NCBI GenBank assembly: GCA_951812535.1
Contig: CATOSK010000006.1
Coordinates: 617,583 to 681,582 of the forward strand
From: an uncultured Dehalococcoidia bacterium
GTDB lineage: Bacteria; Chloroflexota; Dehalococcoidia; Lucifugimonadales; UBA3495
Length of the DNA: 64,000 nt
Reading direction: 5' to 3'
Below the pieces are notes generated by a model. It did no database searches, was not told the origin of the DNA, and worked only from the letters and a program-made list of their open reading frames with translations. Shown here piece by piece: positions 51,644 through 60,173 of this stretch (its first letter is position 1; every line of letters begins with the position of its first letter). The position numbers and the translations under genes are program-made.

Positions 51644-51655
51644 GAAGGAAAGATT

Positions 51656-52756
51656 ATGGAACTGAAGACGGTGCTGCACCCGGCCCACGTGGCGATGGGG
51701 GCACGGATGGTCCCCTTCGGCGGGTGGGACATGCCGGTCCAGTACGCGGGAATTCTCTCGGAAGTACGGGCCGTCCGGACCGCCGTGGGGATGTTCGACG
51801 TTTCCCACATGGGACGGGTGTACATCAGCGGGCTGTTCGCCGCGCCTTTCCTGGATTGGGTGCTCACCGGGTCGGCCACGGACCTCCGGCGGGGGCGGGC
51901 CAGGTACTGCTTCATTTGCAACGAAGCGGGCGGCGTCATCGATGACACCATTTTTTACCGCCTGGACGAGACCAGGTTTCTTCTGATTCCCAACGCCGGC
52001 AACCGGGAAGAGGTGCTGGCCTGGTTCAACAGCAAGGTTGAGGAGAGGTTCCCCGGCCGGGTGACCCTGGATGACCAGACCATGGCAACTGGCCTGATTG
52101 CAGTCCAGGGCCCCGGGGCCGCCGCCATGCTGGATAGCTTGACAGGCCAGGATGGAAACCTGTTTTCGACCCTCCGCCCCTTTTCCCACCGGAGCAGGTC
52201 GGTGGACGGAATAAAGGTAACGGCCGGGCGCACGGGCTACACCGGCGAGGATGGCTTCGAGATGGTCGTGGCGTCCGAGGACACGGAACGTCTGTGGAAA
52301 ACCCTGGCCGAAGCCGGCGCGGTTCCCTGCGGGCTGGGGGCCAGGGATGTCCTCCGCCTCGAGGCGGCACTCCCCCTGCACGGCCACGAAATCGACCAAT
52401 CCATCACCCCCGTTGAAGCGGGGCTGCAGAGGTTTGTTCGCCCCGAAGGCGAGTACGTCGGCGCCGAGGTGCTGCAGGGCCAGATCAGGGACGGCACCGG
52501 GCGCAAGCTGGTCGGATTCAAGCTCCCCGGCCGGAGCGCTCCCAGGGCGGATTATGAGGTCAGCGTCGCGGGGGAACCGGTGGGTTCCATCACCAGCGGC
52601 AGCTACTCTCCCACGCTTGACACCAGCATTGCTATGGGCTACGTTTTGGAGCGTTATTCGGCGGCGGGACAGGCGGTGGACATCGACATACGGGGACGCT
52701 CCACTGCCGCCGAGATAGTGGCCCTTCCCTTCTATTCCAGGCCCTCCAGCCAGTAA
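51656..52756 (+). CDS. gcvT: Glycine cleavage system T protein (aminomethyltransferase)
   Basis: The 366-residue protein has the GcvT features GGWDMPVQYAGILSEVRAVR, GMFDVSHMGRVYISG, the folate-site region GRTGYTGEDGFEMVV and ARDVLRLEAALPLHGHEID. It moves the methylene group from lipoyl-bound aminomethyl to tetrahydrofolate and releases ammonia. AAGGAAAG precedes the ATG. It opens the gcvT-gcvH-gcvPA-gcvPB operon. The L protein (lpd) is not in the window. Confidence 0.95.
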   Translation: MELKTVLHPAHVAMGARMVPFGGWDMPVQYAGILSEVRAVRTAVGMFDVSHMGRVYISGLFAAPFLDWVLTGSATDLRRGRARYCFICNEAGGVIDDTIFYRLDETRFLLIPNAGNREEVLAWFNSKVEERFPGRVTLDDQTMATGLIAVQGPGAAAMLDSLTGQDGNLFSTLRPFSHRSRSVDGIKVTAGRTGYTGEDGFEMVVASEDTERLWKTLAEAGAVPCGLGARDVLRLEAALPLHGHEIDQSITPVEAGLQRFVRPEGEYVGAEVLQGQIRDGTGRKLVGFKLPGRSAPRADYEVSVAGEPVGSITSGSYSPTLDTSIAMGYVLERYSAAGQAVDIDIRGRSTAAEIVALPFYSRPSSQ

Positions 52757-52805
52757 TCCAGCTTCTTCAGACCACCGGACCAAGCGGCGCAGGCACACAG
52801 GAGAT

Positions 52806-53204
52806 TTGGACAAATTGAACCCCGACGATCGCAGGTACACCAGGGAACACGAGTGGATTCAGGTGGAGGATGAAGCCTCGGGCCGCGCGCTGGTTGGCAT
52901 CACCGAATACGCCCAGGACCAGCTGGGAGACGTGGTCTATTTCGACCTGCCCCAGGCCGGCGACACTCTGGGCGCCATGGCGAAGATGGGCGAGGTGGAG
53001 TCGGTGAAGGCGGTGTCGGACCTTTACAGTCCGGTGAGCGGCGAGGTTGTCGAGGTCAACACCAGCCTCGTTGACCAGCCGGAGCTGGTCAACGAAGACC
53101 CGTTCAACCAGGGCTGGATCATGCGGATCACCATGAGCGAACCCTCGGAACTGGACGGTCTCATGAACGCCGCGGAGTACGACGAATACATCGGCGGCTT
53201 GTGA
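52806..53204 (+). CDS. gcvH: Glycine cleavage system H protein
   Basis: The 132-residue protein carries the lipoyl-lysine segment GEVESVKAVSDLYSPVSGE (K68), preceded by YTREHEWI and VGITEYAQDQLGDVVYFDLP. It shuttles the aminomethyl group among the P, T and L proteins. It starts at TTG; two TTG codons (52806, 52815) are possible, and spacing from AGGAG favours the second. It lies 49 bp after gcvT. Confidence 0.95.
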   Translation: MDKLNPDDRRYTREHEWIQVEDEASGRALVGITEYAQDQLGDVVYFDLPQAGDTLGAMAKMGEVESVKAVSDLYSPVSGEVVEVNTSLVDQPELVNEDPFNQGWIMRITMSEPSELDGLMNAAEYDEYIGGL

Positions 53205-53313
53205 TCCGGGACAACCTGGAGGCAAAGGTGTCCTCGAAGCTGTCCCGCCGTTTCCCCTACGCGCCCCGGGGTTTCTAGCCCCGGAAGAACCCTGCCAAAG
53301 GAGACCAGACTCC

Positions 53314-54672
53314 ATGACCTCAAACGGTCATTTCCAGTCTCACTACATACCCAACACGGAACAGGAACAGGCCGAGATGCTCAAGACGCTCGGCCTGAAC
53401 TCTGTTGACGACCTGTTCCAGGACATCCCGGAAGCCTTCCGCAACCCCCCGCTGGACCTTCCCGCCCCCATGGGCGAGCTGGAAGTCCAGCGCGACCTCG
53501 CCGCCCTGGCCGCCAAAAACCGCCCCCTGAGCAGCGGTCCGTCCTTCCTCGGCGCCGGCTCCTACCATCATTTTGTCCCATCAATTGTCAAAGCCCTAAT
53601 CACCCGGGGGGAGTTTCTGACGGCCTACACTCCGTACCAGCCGGAGGTCAGCCAGGGGACGCTGCAGGTGATTTACGAGTTCCAGACGCTCATCGCCAAC
53701 CTGTACGGCATGGAGGTGGCCAACGCGGGGATGTATGACGGGGCGACCAGCTTGGCGGAGGGGGTGTTGATGGCGTGCCGCGTGACCCGGCGTCCCAAGG
53801 TGGCCGTGCTGGATACCGTCTCGCCGTCCTACCTGCGGGTGATCCGAACCTACTGCCAGGCCCAGGGGATAGAAATCAGGACGGTGCGGCACTGGGAACC
53901 CGATGTGGACGAAGGGACAGCCTGCCTCGTAGTGCAGTATCCCAACTTCTACGGCACGATTGAGGATATGCCCATGCTGGCCGGCAGCGCCCACGGCGAA
54001 GGCGCGCTCCTGGTGGTTTCGGCGGACCCCCTGGCGATGGGGATGCTGAATCCGCCGGGAAACTGCGGGGCGGACATAGTAACGGGAGAGGGGCAAGCGT
54101 TGGGCATTCCCAGCAGCTTCGGCGGGCCATACGTGGGTCTTTTCACTTGCAAGCAGGAGTATATCCGGCAGATGCCCAGCCGGCTGGTGGGTAAGACAGT
54201 GGACAGCGAGGGCAGGACCGGCTACGTGCTGACGTTGCAGACGCGGGAGCAGCACATCCGGCGGGAGCGGGCTACCAGCAATATCTGCACCAACGAGGCG
54301 CTGTATGCCCTGGCCGCCACCATCTACCTGGCGGCGACCGGGAAGCAGGGGCTGCGGCAGGTGGCGGAGTTGTGCTACCAGAAGGCCCACTACGCCGCTT
54401 CCCAGATTGAGCAACTGCCCGGGTATGAGCTGCCCTTCAAGCGGGGATCGTTCTTCCAGGAGTTCGTGGTGCAGTGTCCGGCGGACCCGGGAGAGATTAA
54501 CCGGCGGTTGCTGGAGCAGAACATCCTGGGGGGGTTGGATATCAGCGTCGCCCCCTACAGTGACCCGCTGCCGGAGCGGGTGGACAAGGGGATGCTCCTC
54601 TGCGTGACGGAAATGAATACAAAGGCTGACATCGACGCGTTAGTAACGGCGCTGGGGGAGTTTAGCCCATGA
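53314..54672 (+). CDS. gcvPA: Glycine dehydrogenase (decarboxylating) subunit 1
   Basis: The 452-residue protein is the N-terminal half of the P protein, as in two-subunit systems: GLNSVDDLFQDIPE, LGAGSYHHFVPSIVK, TAYTPYQPEVSQGTLQVIYEFQ and SSFGGPYVGLFTCKQEYIRQMPSRLVG. With GcvPB it decarboxylates glycine using PLP. AAGGAG lies ahead of the ATG. The first 280 bp use C-ending codons and the rest a G-rich pattern, with a sharp change near 53.59 kb. Its stop overlaps the gcvPB start (ATGA). Confidence 0.95.
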   Translation: MTSNGHFQSHYIPNTEQEQAEMLKTLGLNSVDDLFQDIPEAFRNPPLDLPAPMGELEVQRDLAALAAKNRPLSSGPSFLGAGSYHHFVPSIVKALITRGEFLTAYTPYQPEVSQGTLQVIYEFQTLIANLYGMEVANAGMYDGATSLAEGVLMACRVTRRPKVAVLDTVSPSYLRVIRTYCQAQGIEIRTVRHWEPDVDEGTACLVVQYPNFYGTIEDMPMLAGSAHGEGALLVVSADPLAMGMLNPPGNCGADIVTGEGQALGIPSSFGGPYVGLFTCKQEYIRQMPSRLVGKTVDSEGRTGYVLTLQTREQHIRRERATSNICTNEALYALAATIYLAATGKQGLRQVAELCYQKAHYAASQIEQLPGYELPFKRGSFFQEFVVQCPADPGEINRRLLEQNILGGLDISVAPYSDPLPERVDKGMLLCVTEMNTKADIDALVTALGEFSP

Positions 54673-56132
54673 ACAAGGGCGGGAATCGCAACACCGAGCA
54701 GCTCCTGATGGAGCGGAGCGTTCCGGGGCGAGTGGGAACCGTCATCCCAGTCTCGGATGTTCCTGAACAGCCGATGCCGGATGCGTCCCTGCTGCGGACG
54801 GACCTGGACCTGCCGGAGGTGTCTGAGCCGGAGGTGGTGCAGTATTTCACCAACCTGAGCCAGCTCAACTTCTCCATCGACACCCAGTTCTATCCGCTGG
54901 GCAGCTGCACGATGAAGTACAACCCCAAGGTGAACGACGAGATGGCGTTCCTGCCCGGTTTCGCCAATATCCATCCAATGCAGCCGGAGGAGGCGTCGCA
55001 GGGAGCGTTGGAGCTGCTGCACCGGCTGCAGGGGTTCCTCGCGGAAGTGACGGGCATGGCGGGGGTGAGCCTGGCTACGCTGGCCGGGGCCCACGGGGAG
55101 CTGGCCGGGGTCCTGATGATGCGGGCGTACCATCGCGCCCGGGGAGAGGCGCACCGGACGAAGATGGCAATACCGGACAGCGCCCACGGGACGAATCCAG
55201 CTTCGGCGGCGATGGCGGGGTTCGACGTGGTGACGCTCCCTTCGGATGCGAACGGGAATACCGACCTGGATGCTCTCCACGAACTGGCCGGTCCCGACCT
55301 GGCGGGGGTAATGATCACCCTTCCCAGCACGCTTGGGTTGTTTGACCAGGATATTGTCGAGGTGTGCCGGATCGTGCATGAAGCCGGGGGGCTGGTCTAT
55401 GGCGACGGGGCGAACATGAACGCCCTGCTGGGACGGGCCAAGCTGGGAGAGCTGGGTTTCGACGTCGCCCACCTGAACCTGCACAAGACCTTCAGCACCC
55501 CCCACGGCGGCGGCGGGCCCGGAGCCGGTCCTGTGTGCTGCGCCGATTCGCTCACTCCCTTTCTCGCAGCGCCGATGGTGGACAGGTCGGACGACGGGAT
55601 GTTCCACCTAGTGCACCCGGAGAGCACCATCGGGAAGATAAGCGCCTTCCACGGGAACTTCGGCGTCCTGGCCCGAGCCTACACCTACATCGTGACGCTG
55701 GGCGCGGCGGGGTTGAAGTCCATCAGCGGCAACGCCGTGCTGAACGCCAACTACATCCTGGATGCCCTGAAGGACATTTACTACCTGCCCTATGACAGGG
55801 GGTGCATGCACGAGGTGGTATTCTCGGCGGACTGGCAGAGGGAGAGGGGCGTGAGCGGGCTGGAGGTAGCCAAGCGCCTTCTCGACTATGGATTCCACGC
55901 TCCCACGATGTACTTCCCGTTGATCGTCCATGAGGCCTTGATGATCGAACCGACAGAGTCGGAGACCATGACGACGCTCGACGCCTTCATCGATACGATG
56001 CGGGTGATCGACCGGGAGGCATCGGAAGATCCTGACCTGGTAAGGAACGCCCCGCACACGACGCCTGTTTCCCGTTTGGACGAGGCGGGCGCGGCGCGGC
56101 GCCCCAACCTGCGGTGGCGGCGGCCAGGGTAG
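54669..56132 (+). CDS. gcvPB: Glycine dehydrogenase (decarboxylating) subunit 2
   Basis: The 487-residue protein has the PLP-lysine segment LNLHKTFSTPHGGGGPG (K273), LGSCTMKYNPKVND, DSAHGTNPASAAMAGF and VFSADWQRERGVSGLEVAKRL. It forms the P-protein heterotetramer with GcvPA. The start overlaps the gcvPA stop. Length and order are those of normal two-subunit systems. A repeat copy follows its stop by 14 bp. Confidence 0.96.
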   Translation: MNKGGNRNTEQLLMERSVPGRVGTVIPVSDVPEQPMPDASLLRTDLDLPEVSEPEVVQYFTNLSQLNFSIDTQFYPLGSCTMKYNPKVNDEMAFLPGFANIHPMQPEEASQGALELLHRLQGFLAEVTGMAGVSLATLAGAHGELAGVLMMRAYHRARGEAHRTKMAIPDSAHGTNPASAAMAGFDVVTLPSDANGNTDLDALHELAGPDLAGVMITLPSTLGLFDQDIVEVCRIVHEAGGLVYGDGANMNALLGRAKLGELGFDVAHLNLHKTFSTPHGGGGPGAGPVCCADSLTPFLAAPMVDRSDDGMFHLVHPESTIGKISAFHGNFGVLARAYTYIVTLGAAGLKSISGNAVLNANYILDALKDIYYLPYDRGCMHEVVFSADWQRERGVSGLEVAKRLLDYGFHAPTMYFPLIVHEALMIEPTESETMTTLDAFIDTMRVIDREASEDPDLVRNAPHTTPVSRLDEAGAARRPNLRWRRPG

Positions 56133-56146
56133 GGCACGGCAATCAG

Positions 56147-56209
56147 TCTAAAGGTCGCCGCTTTCGCTCGCACAAGTGAGGTAACTTGTCTAAGGCTCGT
56201 TAGGCGGCT
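56147..56209 (+). repeat. Dispersed structured repeat, copy E, between gcvPB and hicB
   Basis: CTAAAGGTCGCCGCTTTCGC, then GTGAGGTAACTTGTCTAAGG and TAGGCGGCTCC. The central CAAGT/ACTTG can pair. It ends 22 bp before the hicB start. Confidence 0.8.
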
Positions 56210-56231
56210 CCTTGACAGGCGGGGGTGAATC

Positions 56232-56453
56232 GTGGAGATAACGTTAACGGCGGTTTTCCAGAAGGTTCCCAGCGGTTACATCGGATTCGTGGAAGAACTT
56301 CCCGGGGCCAACACACAGGGAGCGACCTTGGAAGAGGCACGTTCCAACCTGGAAGAGGCCATCGTCCTGGTTCTGGAAGCCAACCGGACAATCGAGGAAG
56401 AGCGGATACAGGACACCGACGTCATCCGGGAGCAGATGGTCATGTCCACTTAG
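56232..56453 (+). CDS. hicB: HicB-like antitoxin, short form
   Basis: The 73-residue protein has the HicB partial RNase-H-like fold: ITLTAVFQKVPSGYIGFVEELPGANTQG, then TLEEARSNLEEAIVLVLEANR. It starts at GTG behind GGGGGTGA and ends directly before the HicA ATG. It has no C-terminal ribbon-helix-helix or HTH domain, so it may not repress its own promoter. HicB neutralises HicA by covering its active histidine. Confidence 0.88.
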   Translation: MEITLTAVFQKVPSGYIGFVEELPGANTQGATLEEARSNLEEAIVLVLEANRTIEEERIQDTDVIREQMVMST

Positions 56454-56666
56454 ATGACTCGGCGAGACCTGATCCGTCATCTCGAATCTCACGGATGTGA
56501 GTTCTTGAGAGAAGGCAGCAGGCACACGATCTACGTCAATCGGAACCGGAGAACCACGTCAGCCATACCACGACACAGGGAAATCGAGGAATTTCTCGTC
56601 CGGAGAATCTGCCGGGCTTTGGAAGTGCCGGGGCCGCGAAACCGCAATGGTGAGACTCGGACGTAA
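56454..56666 (+). CDS. hicA: HicA-like mRNA interferase toxin
   Basis: The 70-residue protein has the double-stranded-RNA-binding-like HicA fold: RRDLIRHLESHGCEFLREGS, catalytic H24 in GSRHTIYVN, then TSAIPRHREIEEFLVRRICRAL. HicA cuts mRNA. Here hicB precedes hicA, with no base between stop and start. The usual order in the classic family is hicA first, but the reversed order is known in this short-HicB group. Confidence 0.88.
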   Translation: MTRRDLIRHLESHGCEFLREGSRHTIYVNRNRRTTSAIPRHREIEEFLVRRICRALEVPGPRNRNGETRT

Positions 56667-56708
56667 TGCCGCAACCCCAGCCGTATGACACCTTCTTGCC
56701 GATAAATC

Positions 56709-57488
56709 ATGGTCAGGGTTGAGAACCGGCGGTGGTTTCTCGGTTTACTGCTCCTCCTCGTCGTGGCGGCATGGGCGAGTTTGTGGCTATGGGGCAGGTC
56801 TCCCTACGGGCGGTTTCTGGACCATTCCCAACTGGCGGACGCAGGCGGGGCCGATATTGGTCTGCTGGCTTTTTTCGTCGCTGGGTGGACGCTGATGGTG
56901 TTCGCCATGATGCTGCCGACCAGCCTCCCGTTGATTGCCCTGTTCCATGCGATGGTGCGGGACCGCCCCGACTGGATGTTGCTGACTGCCCTTCTAATCG
57001 CCGGATATGTCGGGGTGTGGGCGTGGTTCGGGGTTGCGGCACACGTGGGAGACCTGCTGCTCCACTGGGCTGCTGACCGGAGCAACTGGCTGTCCGGGAA
57101 CTCGTGGGTGCTGGGAGCCAGTATCCTTGGTTTGGCCGGGGCATACCAGTTTTCTTCCCTGAAGTACAAGTGCCTGGACCGGTGCCGTTCTCCGTGGAGT
57201 TTCATCCTGCGGCGGTGGAATGGGTCTGCGTACCGGATGCAGGCTCTGAGGCTGGGCATCCACCACGGGGTGTACTGCGCGGGGTGCTGCTGGCCTCTGA
57301 TGGCGCTGATGTTCGTGATAGGCGCGGGCAGCATCGGTTGGATGTTGTTGCTGGGAACGGTGATGGCGGCTGAGAAGAACTTGCCCTGGGGACGGCGGCT
57401 GTCCCGTCCGGTTGGCGTGGGGTTGCTGGCCTGGGGAGTGGTGGTTGCGATCATCGGGTTGGAATTGTGGACTCTGCCCGTGCCATAA
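56709..57488 (+). CDS. DUF2182 integral membrane protein
   Basis: The 259-residue protein has an N-terminal helix and about six more hydrophobic segments. The family signature is WTLMVFAMMLPTSLPLIALF, then AGAYQFSSLKYKCLDRCRSP and HHGVYCAGCCWPLMALMF. The Cys/His/Met residues suggest metal binding. It is followed 82 bp later by a DUF1326 gene, the common partner. The pair is predicted in metal handling, but no substrate has been established to my knowledge. Confidence 0.88.
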   Translation: MVRVENRRWFLGLLLLLVVAAWASLWLWGRSPYGRFLDHSQLADAGGADIGLLAFFVAGWTLMVFAMMLPTSLPLIALFHAMVRDRPDWMLLTALLIAGYVGVWAWFGVAAHVGDLLLHWAADRSNWLSGNSWVLGASILGLAGAYQFSSLKYKCLDRCRSPWSFILRRWNGSAYRMQALRLGIHHGVYCAGCCWPLMALMFVIGAGSIGWMLLLGTVMAAEKNLPWGRRLSRPVGVGLLAWGVVVAIIGLELWTLPVP

Positions 57489-57570
57489 GGCAGGCGGAAG
57501 GCAGGGCGATGGGGAACGCTTCCCCCAGACCCTATTCATTGAAGAAAGAGATTGGGCAGGGGACTGGTTT

Positions 57571-58173
57571 ATGAGTTACCGGCTGGAAGGGAGAATCCTG
57601 GAGGTCTGCAACTGCGAAGTGCTGTGTCCCTGCTGGATCGGAGAAGACCCGGACAATGGGACGTGCGATTCGGTCCTGGCATACCATTTCGACCGTGGTC
57701 AAATCGAGGGTGTGGATGTTTCCAGTCTGACACTGGCATTGATCGCACATATCCCGGGGAACGTGTTGAAGGGTGGGTTCCGGGTGGTGGCGGTGGTGGA
57801 TGACCGGGCCACGGACGAGCAGGAGGAGCGCATCCTCAAGGCGTGGCGGGGTGAGTTGGGTGGCCCAATGGGGGATCTGTCCAGGCTGATCGGAGAGGTC
57901 CTGTCCGTGGAACGGGCTCCGATTGAATTTTCCGTCGAGCAGGGGGAGGGGAGGCTGAGGATCGGGGAGGCCGTGTCGGCGGAGGTGGAGCCGTACCGGG
58001 GGCGGAGCGGGGAGGTGACCACCCTCAACGAGAGCATCTTTTCCACCATCCCGGGCAGTCCGGCCTATGTTGCCAGGGCAACGCGGTGGCAGGCGCGGAA
58101 TGCGCTCCTGGGGTGGGACATCGATCTGAAAAACCACAACGCGATCCAGGGGTCGTTTCGGTTCGAGGGATAA
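57571..58173 (+). CDS. DUF1326 protein
   Basis: From ATG 57571 (GGGGA upstream) the protein has 200 residues. The N-terminal ILEVCNCEVLCPCWIGEDPDNGTCD has four closely spaced cysteines, consistent with metal binding, and GFRVVAVVDDRATDEQEERI and the C-terminal NHNAIQGSFRFEG match the family. It is probably cytoplasmic. It pairs with the DUF2182 protein as in many genomes, suggesting a joint role in metal delivery or sensing. Confidence 0.88.
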   Translation: MSYRLEGRILEVCNCEVLCPCWIGEDPDNGTCDSVLAYHFDRGQIEGVDVSSLTLALIAHIPGNVLKGGFRVVAVVDDRATDEQEERILKAWRGELGGPMGDLSRLIGEVLSVERAPIEFSVEQGEGRLRIGEAVSAEVEPYRGRSGEVTTLNESIFSTIPGSPAYVARATRWQARNALLGWDIDLKNHNAIQGSFRFEG

Positions 58174-58418
58174 ACAACTCACGGACTGAACTGTTCCCCT
58201 CCGGGGCTGATACTCCCCCGGGAAAGCCGGGCCCGCGGGTCACGGTTTAATCCGCCTGTGCCGCCCGCGATGTCGTGGCCCCGGTTCTGTACCCTGTGCG
58301 TGGTGGCCAGGATAACCCCTCGAATCGTCGTTGGCCTCGTCGTTGCGGCCATAGGACCATCAGGGTGGCCTTAAAGTGTTAGAATCCGGGGGTATAAGCC
58401 AGGAGCGGAGGTGAAGCC

Positions 58419-59432
58419 ATGCCCTTCGGCGGAAATGACTGGTTAGCCCTGAATGAAGAACCCACCCTGGAGCCGGAAAGTCCCATCTGTGATCCGCACC
58501 ATCACTTCTGGGACCGGCGTCCGGCCAGCATCCCCTACCAGCGCTACTTGATCCACGAACTGATGGGTGACATCGGCAGCGGCCACAACGTCCGCAGCAC
58601 GGTGTTCGTCGAGGCCAGGTCCATGTACCGGGCGGCGGGTCCGGCCGAAATGCGCCCGGTGGGCGAGGTGGAATTCGTCAACGGGCTGGCGGCCGCAGGA
58701 GCTAGCGGAATTTATGGGCCGAGCCGCCCGGCATCAGCCATCGTGGGCCATGCCGACTTGAAGCTGGGCGATGACGTGGTGGGGGTGCTGGAGGCCCTGC
58801 AGGCGGCGGCAGGGCGGTTCAGAGGAATCCGGCACAACGTGACCTGGAGCCCCGATCCGACACTGGAGAATCGCGAGACCGAAGGCATCATGGCCAACGA
58901 GACGTTCCGGGCCGGGGCGAGGGTGCTGGCGCGCATGGGGTTGTCGCTGGACACGATGCTCTCCTTCCCGCAGCTCCCGGAACTTGCGGACTTTGCCAGG
59001 GCCGTACCTGACCTGCCGATAATCCTGAACCACCTGGGCGGTGTGAGCCGGACGGGGATCTACGCTGGCCGCGACGACGAAGTCATCCCCCAGTGGCGGG
59101 AAGGGATAGCGGCGGTGGCCGCCTGTCCCAACGTGGTTTGCAAGGTGGGAGGCATGGGAATGCCCCGGTGGGGATTCGGCTGGTGGCAACGGGAAACGCC
59201 GATAGGGTCGGAGGAGCTGGCGGATGCAATGGCCCCCTGGATGAACTACGCCATCGAGCAGTTCGGTCCCGACCGGTGCATGTTCGAGAGCAACTTCCCC
59301 CCGGACAAGGTGTCGTTCTCGTATAACGTGATGTACAACGCCTTCAAGCGGTTGTCCCAAAACTACTCGGCTTCGGAGCGGGCCGATATGCTCCACGACA
59401 CGGCGGCCAGGGTGTACCGTATCGAGGCCTGA
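58419..59432 (+). CDS. Amidohydrolase-family (COG3618-like) TIM-barrel hydrolase
   Basis: The 337-residue protein has the N-terminal metal motif CDPHHHFWD (24-32), GVLEALQAAAGRFRGIRHNV, LSFPQLPELADFARAVPDLPIILNHLGG and the late DRCMFESNFPPDK. The family includes 2-pyrone-4,6-dicarboxylate lactonase and L-fucono-lactonase-like enzymes. GGAGGTGAAGCC precedes the ATG. It is a monocistronic gene after a 245-bp gap. Lactone or amide hydrolysis is likely; the substrate is unknown. Confidence 0.86.
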   Translation: MPFGGNDWLALNEEPTLEPESPICDPHHHFWDRRPASIPYQRYLIHELMGDIGSGHNVRSTVFVEARSMYRAAGPAEMRPVGEVEFVNGLAAAGASGIYGPSRPASAIVGHADLKLGDDVVGVLEALQAAAGRFRGIRHNVTWSPDPTLENRETEGIMANETFRAGARVLARMGLSLDTMLSFPQLPELADFARAVPDLPIILNHLGGVSRTGIYAGRDDEVIPQWREGIAAVAACPNVVCKVGGMGMPRWGFGWWQRETPIGSEELADAMAPWMNYAIEQFGPDRCMFESNFPPDKVSFSYNVMYNAFKRLSQNYSASERADMLHDTAARVYRIEA

Positions 59433-59513
59433 ACCAACGGTTTCCCACCCGGGCTTGCCTGACCAACAAACTGCCCAGGAGCGGAGGCCACTGCGGCCGG
59501 ACTCCCGGGCGGT

Positions 59514-59867
59514 TTACGTTCCTGGGACCTGGTTGGCGAGGGGTACGGCAACAGTTATTCGGGGTTCATCGCTGGTGGCGCGGGTGGTGTGGCCCTGGCC
59601 GGTGAGGTCCTCGACCAGCATGACCGCGCCTGCCCCGAACCGGCGGTGCGTACCGTCTCCGATGCCAATTTCTCCTTCCCCCGACAGCGTGATGATGTAG
59701 TTGCGCTGGGACTCGGTGTGCCAGTCGCTGAATGTGCCTGGCTCGCTGACCCGGAAGCGCAGGCTGGTGATGGAGGTGAGGGATGGCAGGAGCGGGTGTC
59801 CTTCCATCTCCACATCCTCAAAGTGGGACTGGCCATCTTCGCCGGTATAGATCCTGGTTATCTGCAT
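59514..59867 (-). CDS. Cupin-domain protein
   Basis: The 117-residue protein has a single cupin: SDWHTESQRNYIITLSGEGEIGIGDG with metal-ligand candidates (H, Q/E), and a second half GAVMLVEDLTGQGHTTRATSD. GGAGG lies seven bases before ATG. It resembles small cupins found beside hydrolase genes and converges with the COG3618-like gene. It may be an isomerase or dioxygenase-like metal protein. Confidence 0.82.
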   Translation of the reverse strand: MQITRIYTGEDGQSHFEDVEMEGHPLLPSLTSITSLRFRVSEPGTFSDWHTESQRNYIITLSGEGEIGIGDGTHRRFGAGAVMLVEDLTGQGHTTRATSDEPRITVAVPLANQVPGT

Positions 59868-60173
59868 TACCTGTCCTCCCCTACCCTAGCTTTCCCTTTT
59901 GTCCCAGCCCGCCCCCGCGTTGCGGGGGTTGGGCAGACCTGGGAATCGTACTCCCGGGTAGACCGGGTAATCAACCCGCGGTCGAACGCTCCCAGCTGAC
60001 AGCGATTGGATCCAAAGACGCAACGAAACGACTCTTGACGCCATATTTGATCCGAGTTACGTCGTAGCTTTTTCATTAGATGATTTTTTGCGTATTGCGA
60101 AATGTAATTGCCCAACCTATACTCCGAACCGGCGTTTTAGCGAAAGACTTTCACGGATTCATCAGGAGGTTTT
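59868..60173. other. Promoter-bearing gap before the lipoprotein gene
   Basis: It contains a promoter candidate (60095-60123) and a short GCAGGCGGG-like hairpin (CCCGCCCCCGCGTTGCGGGGG, near 59909). No gene is seen. Confidence 0.5.
60095..60123 (+). promoter_or_regulatory. Promoter of the substrate-binding lipoprotein gene
   Basis: TTGCGA (60095-60100), a 17-bp spacer and TATACT (60118-60123). The leader would be about 44 nt, ending in CAGGAGGTTTT before ATG. Confidence 0.55.

Larger units (their letters stand above)
51315..51655. other. Divergent regulatory region between the Rieske gene and gcvT
   Basis: It contains a possible promoter for the Rieske gene (- strand TATAAT at 51398-51393, weak TTCCCG 17 bp upstream), an 8-bp inverted repeat (51450-51474) and a diverged copy of the 63-bp repeat just before gcvT. 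No glycine riboswitch could be recognised with confidence. Confidence 0.5.
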
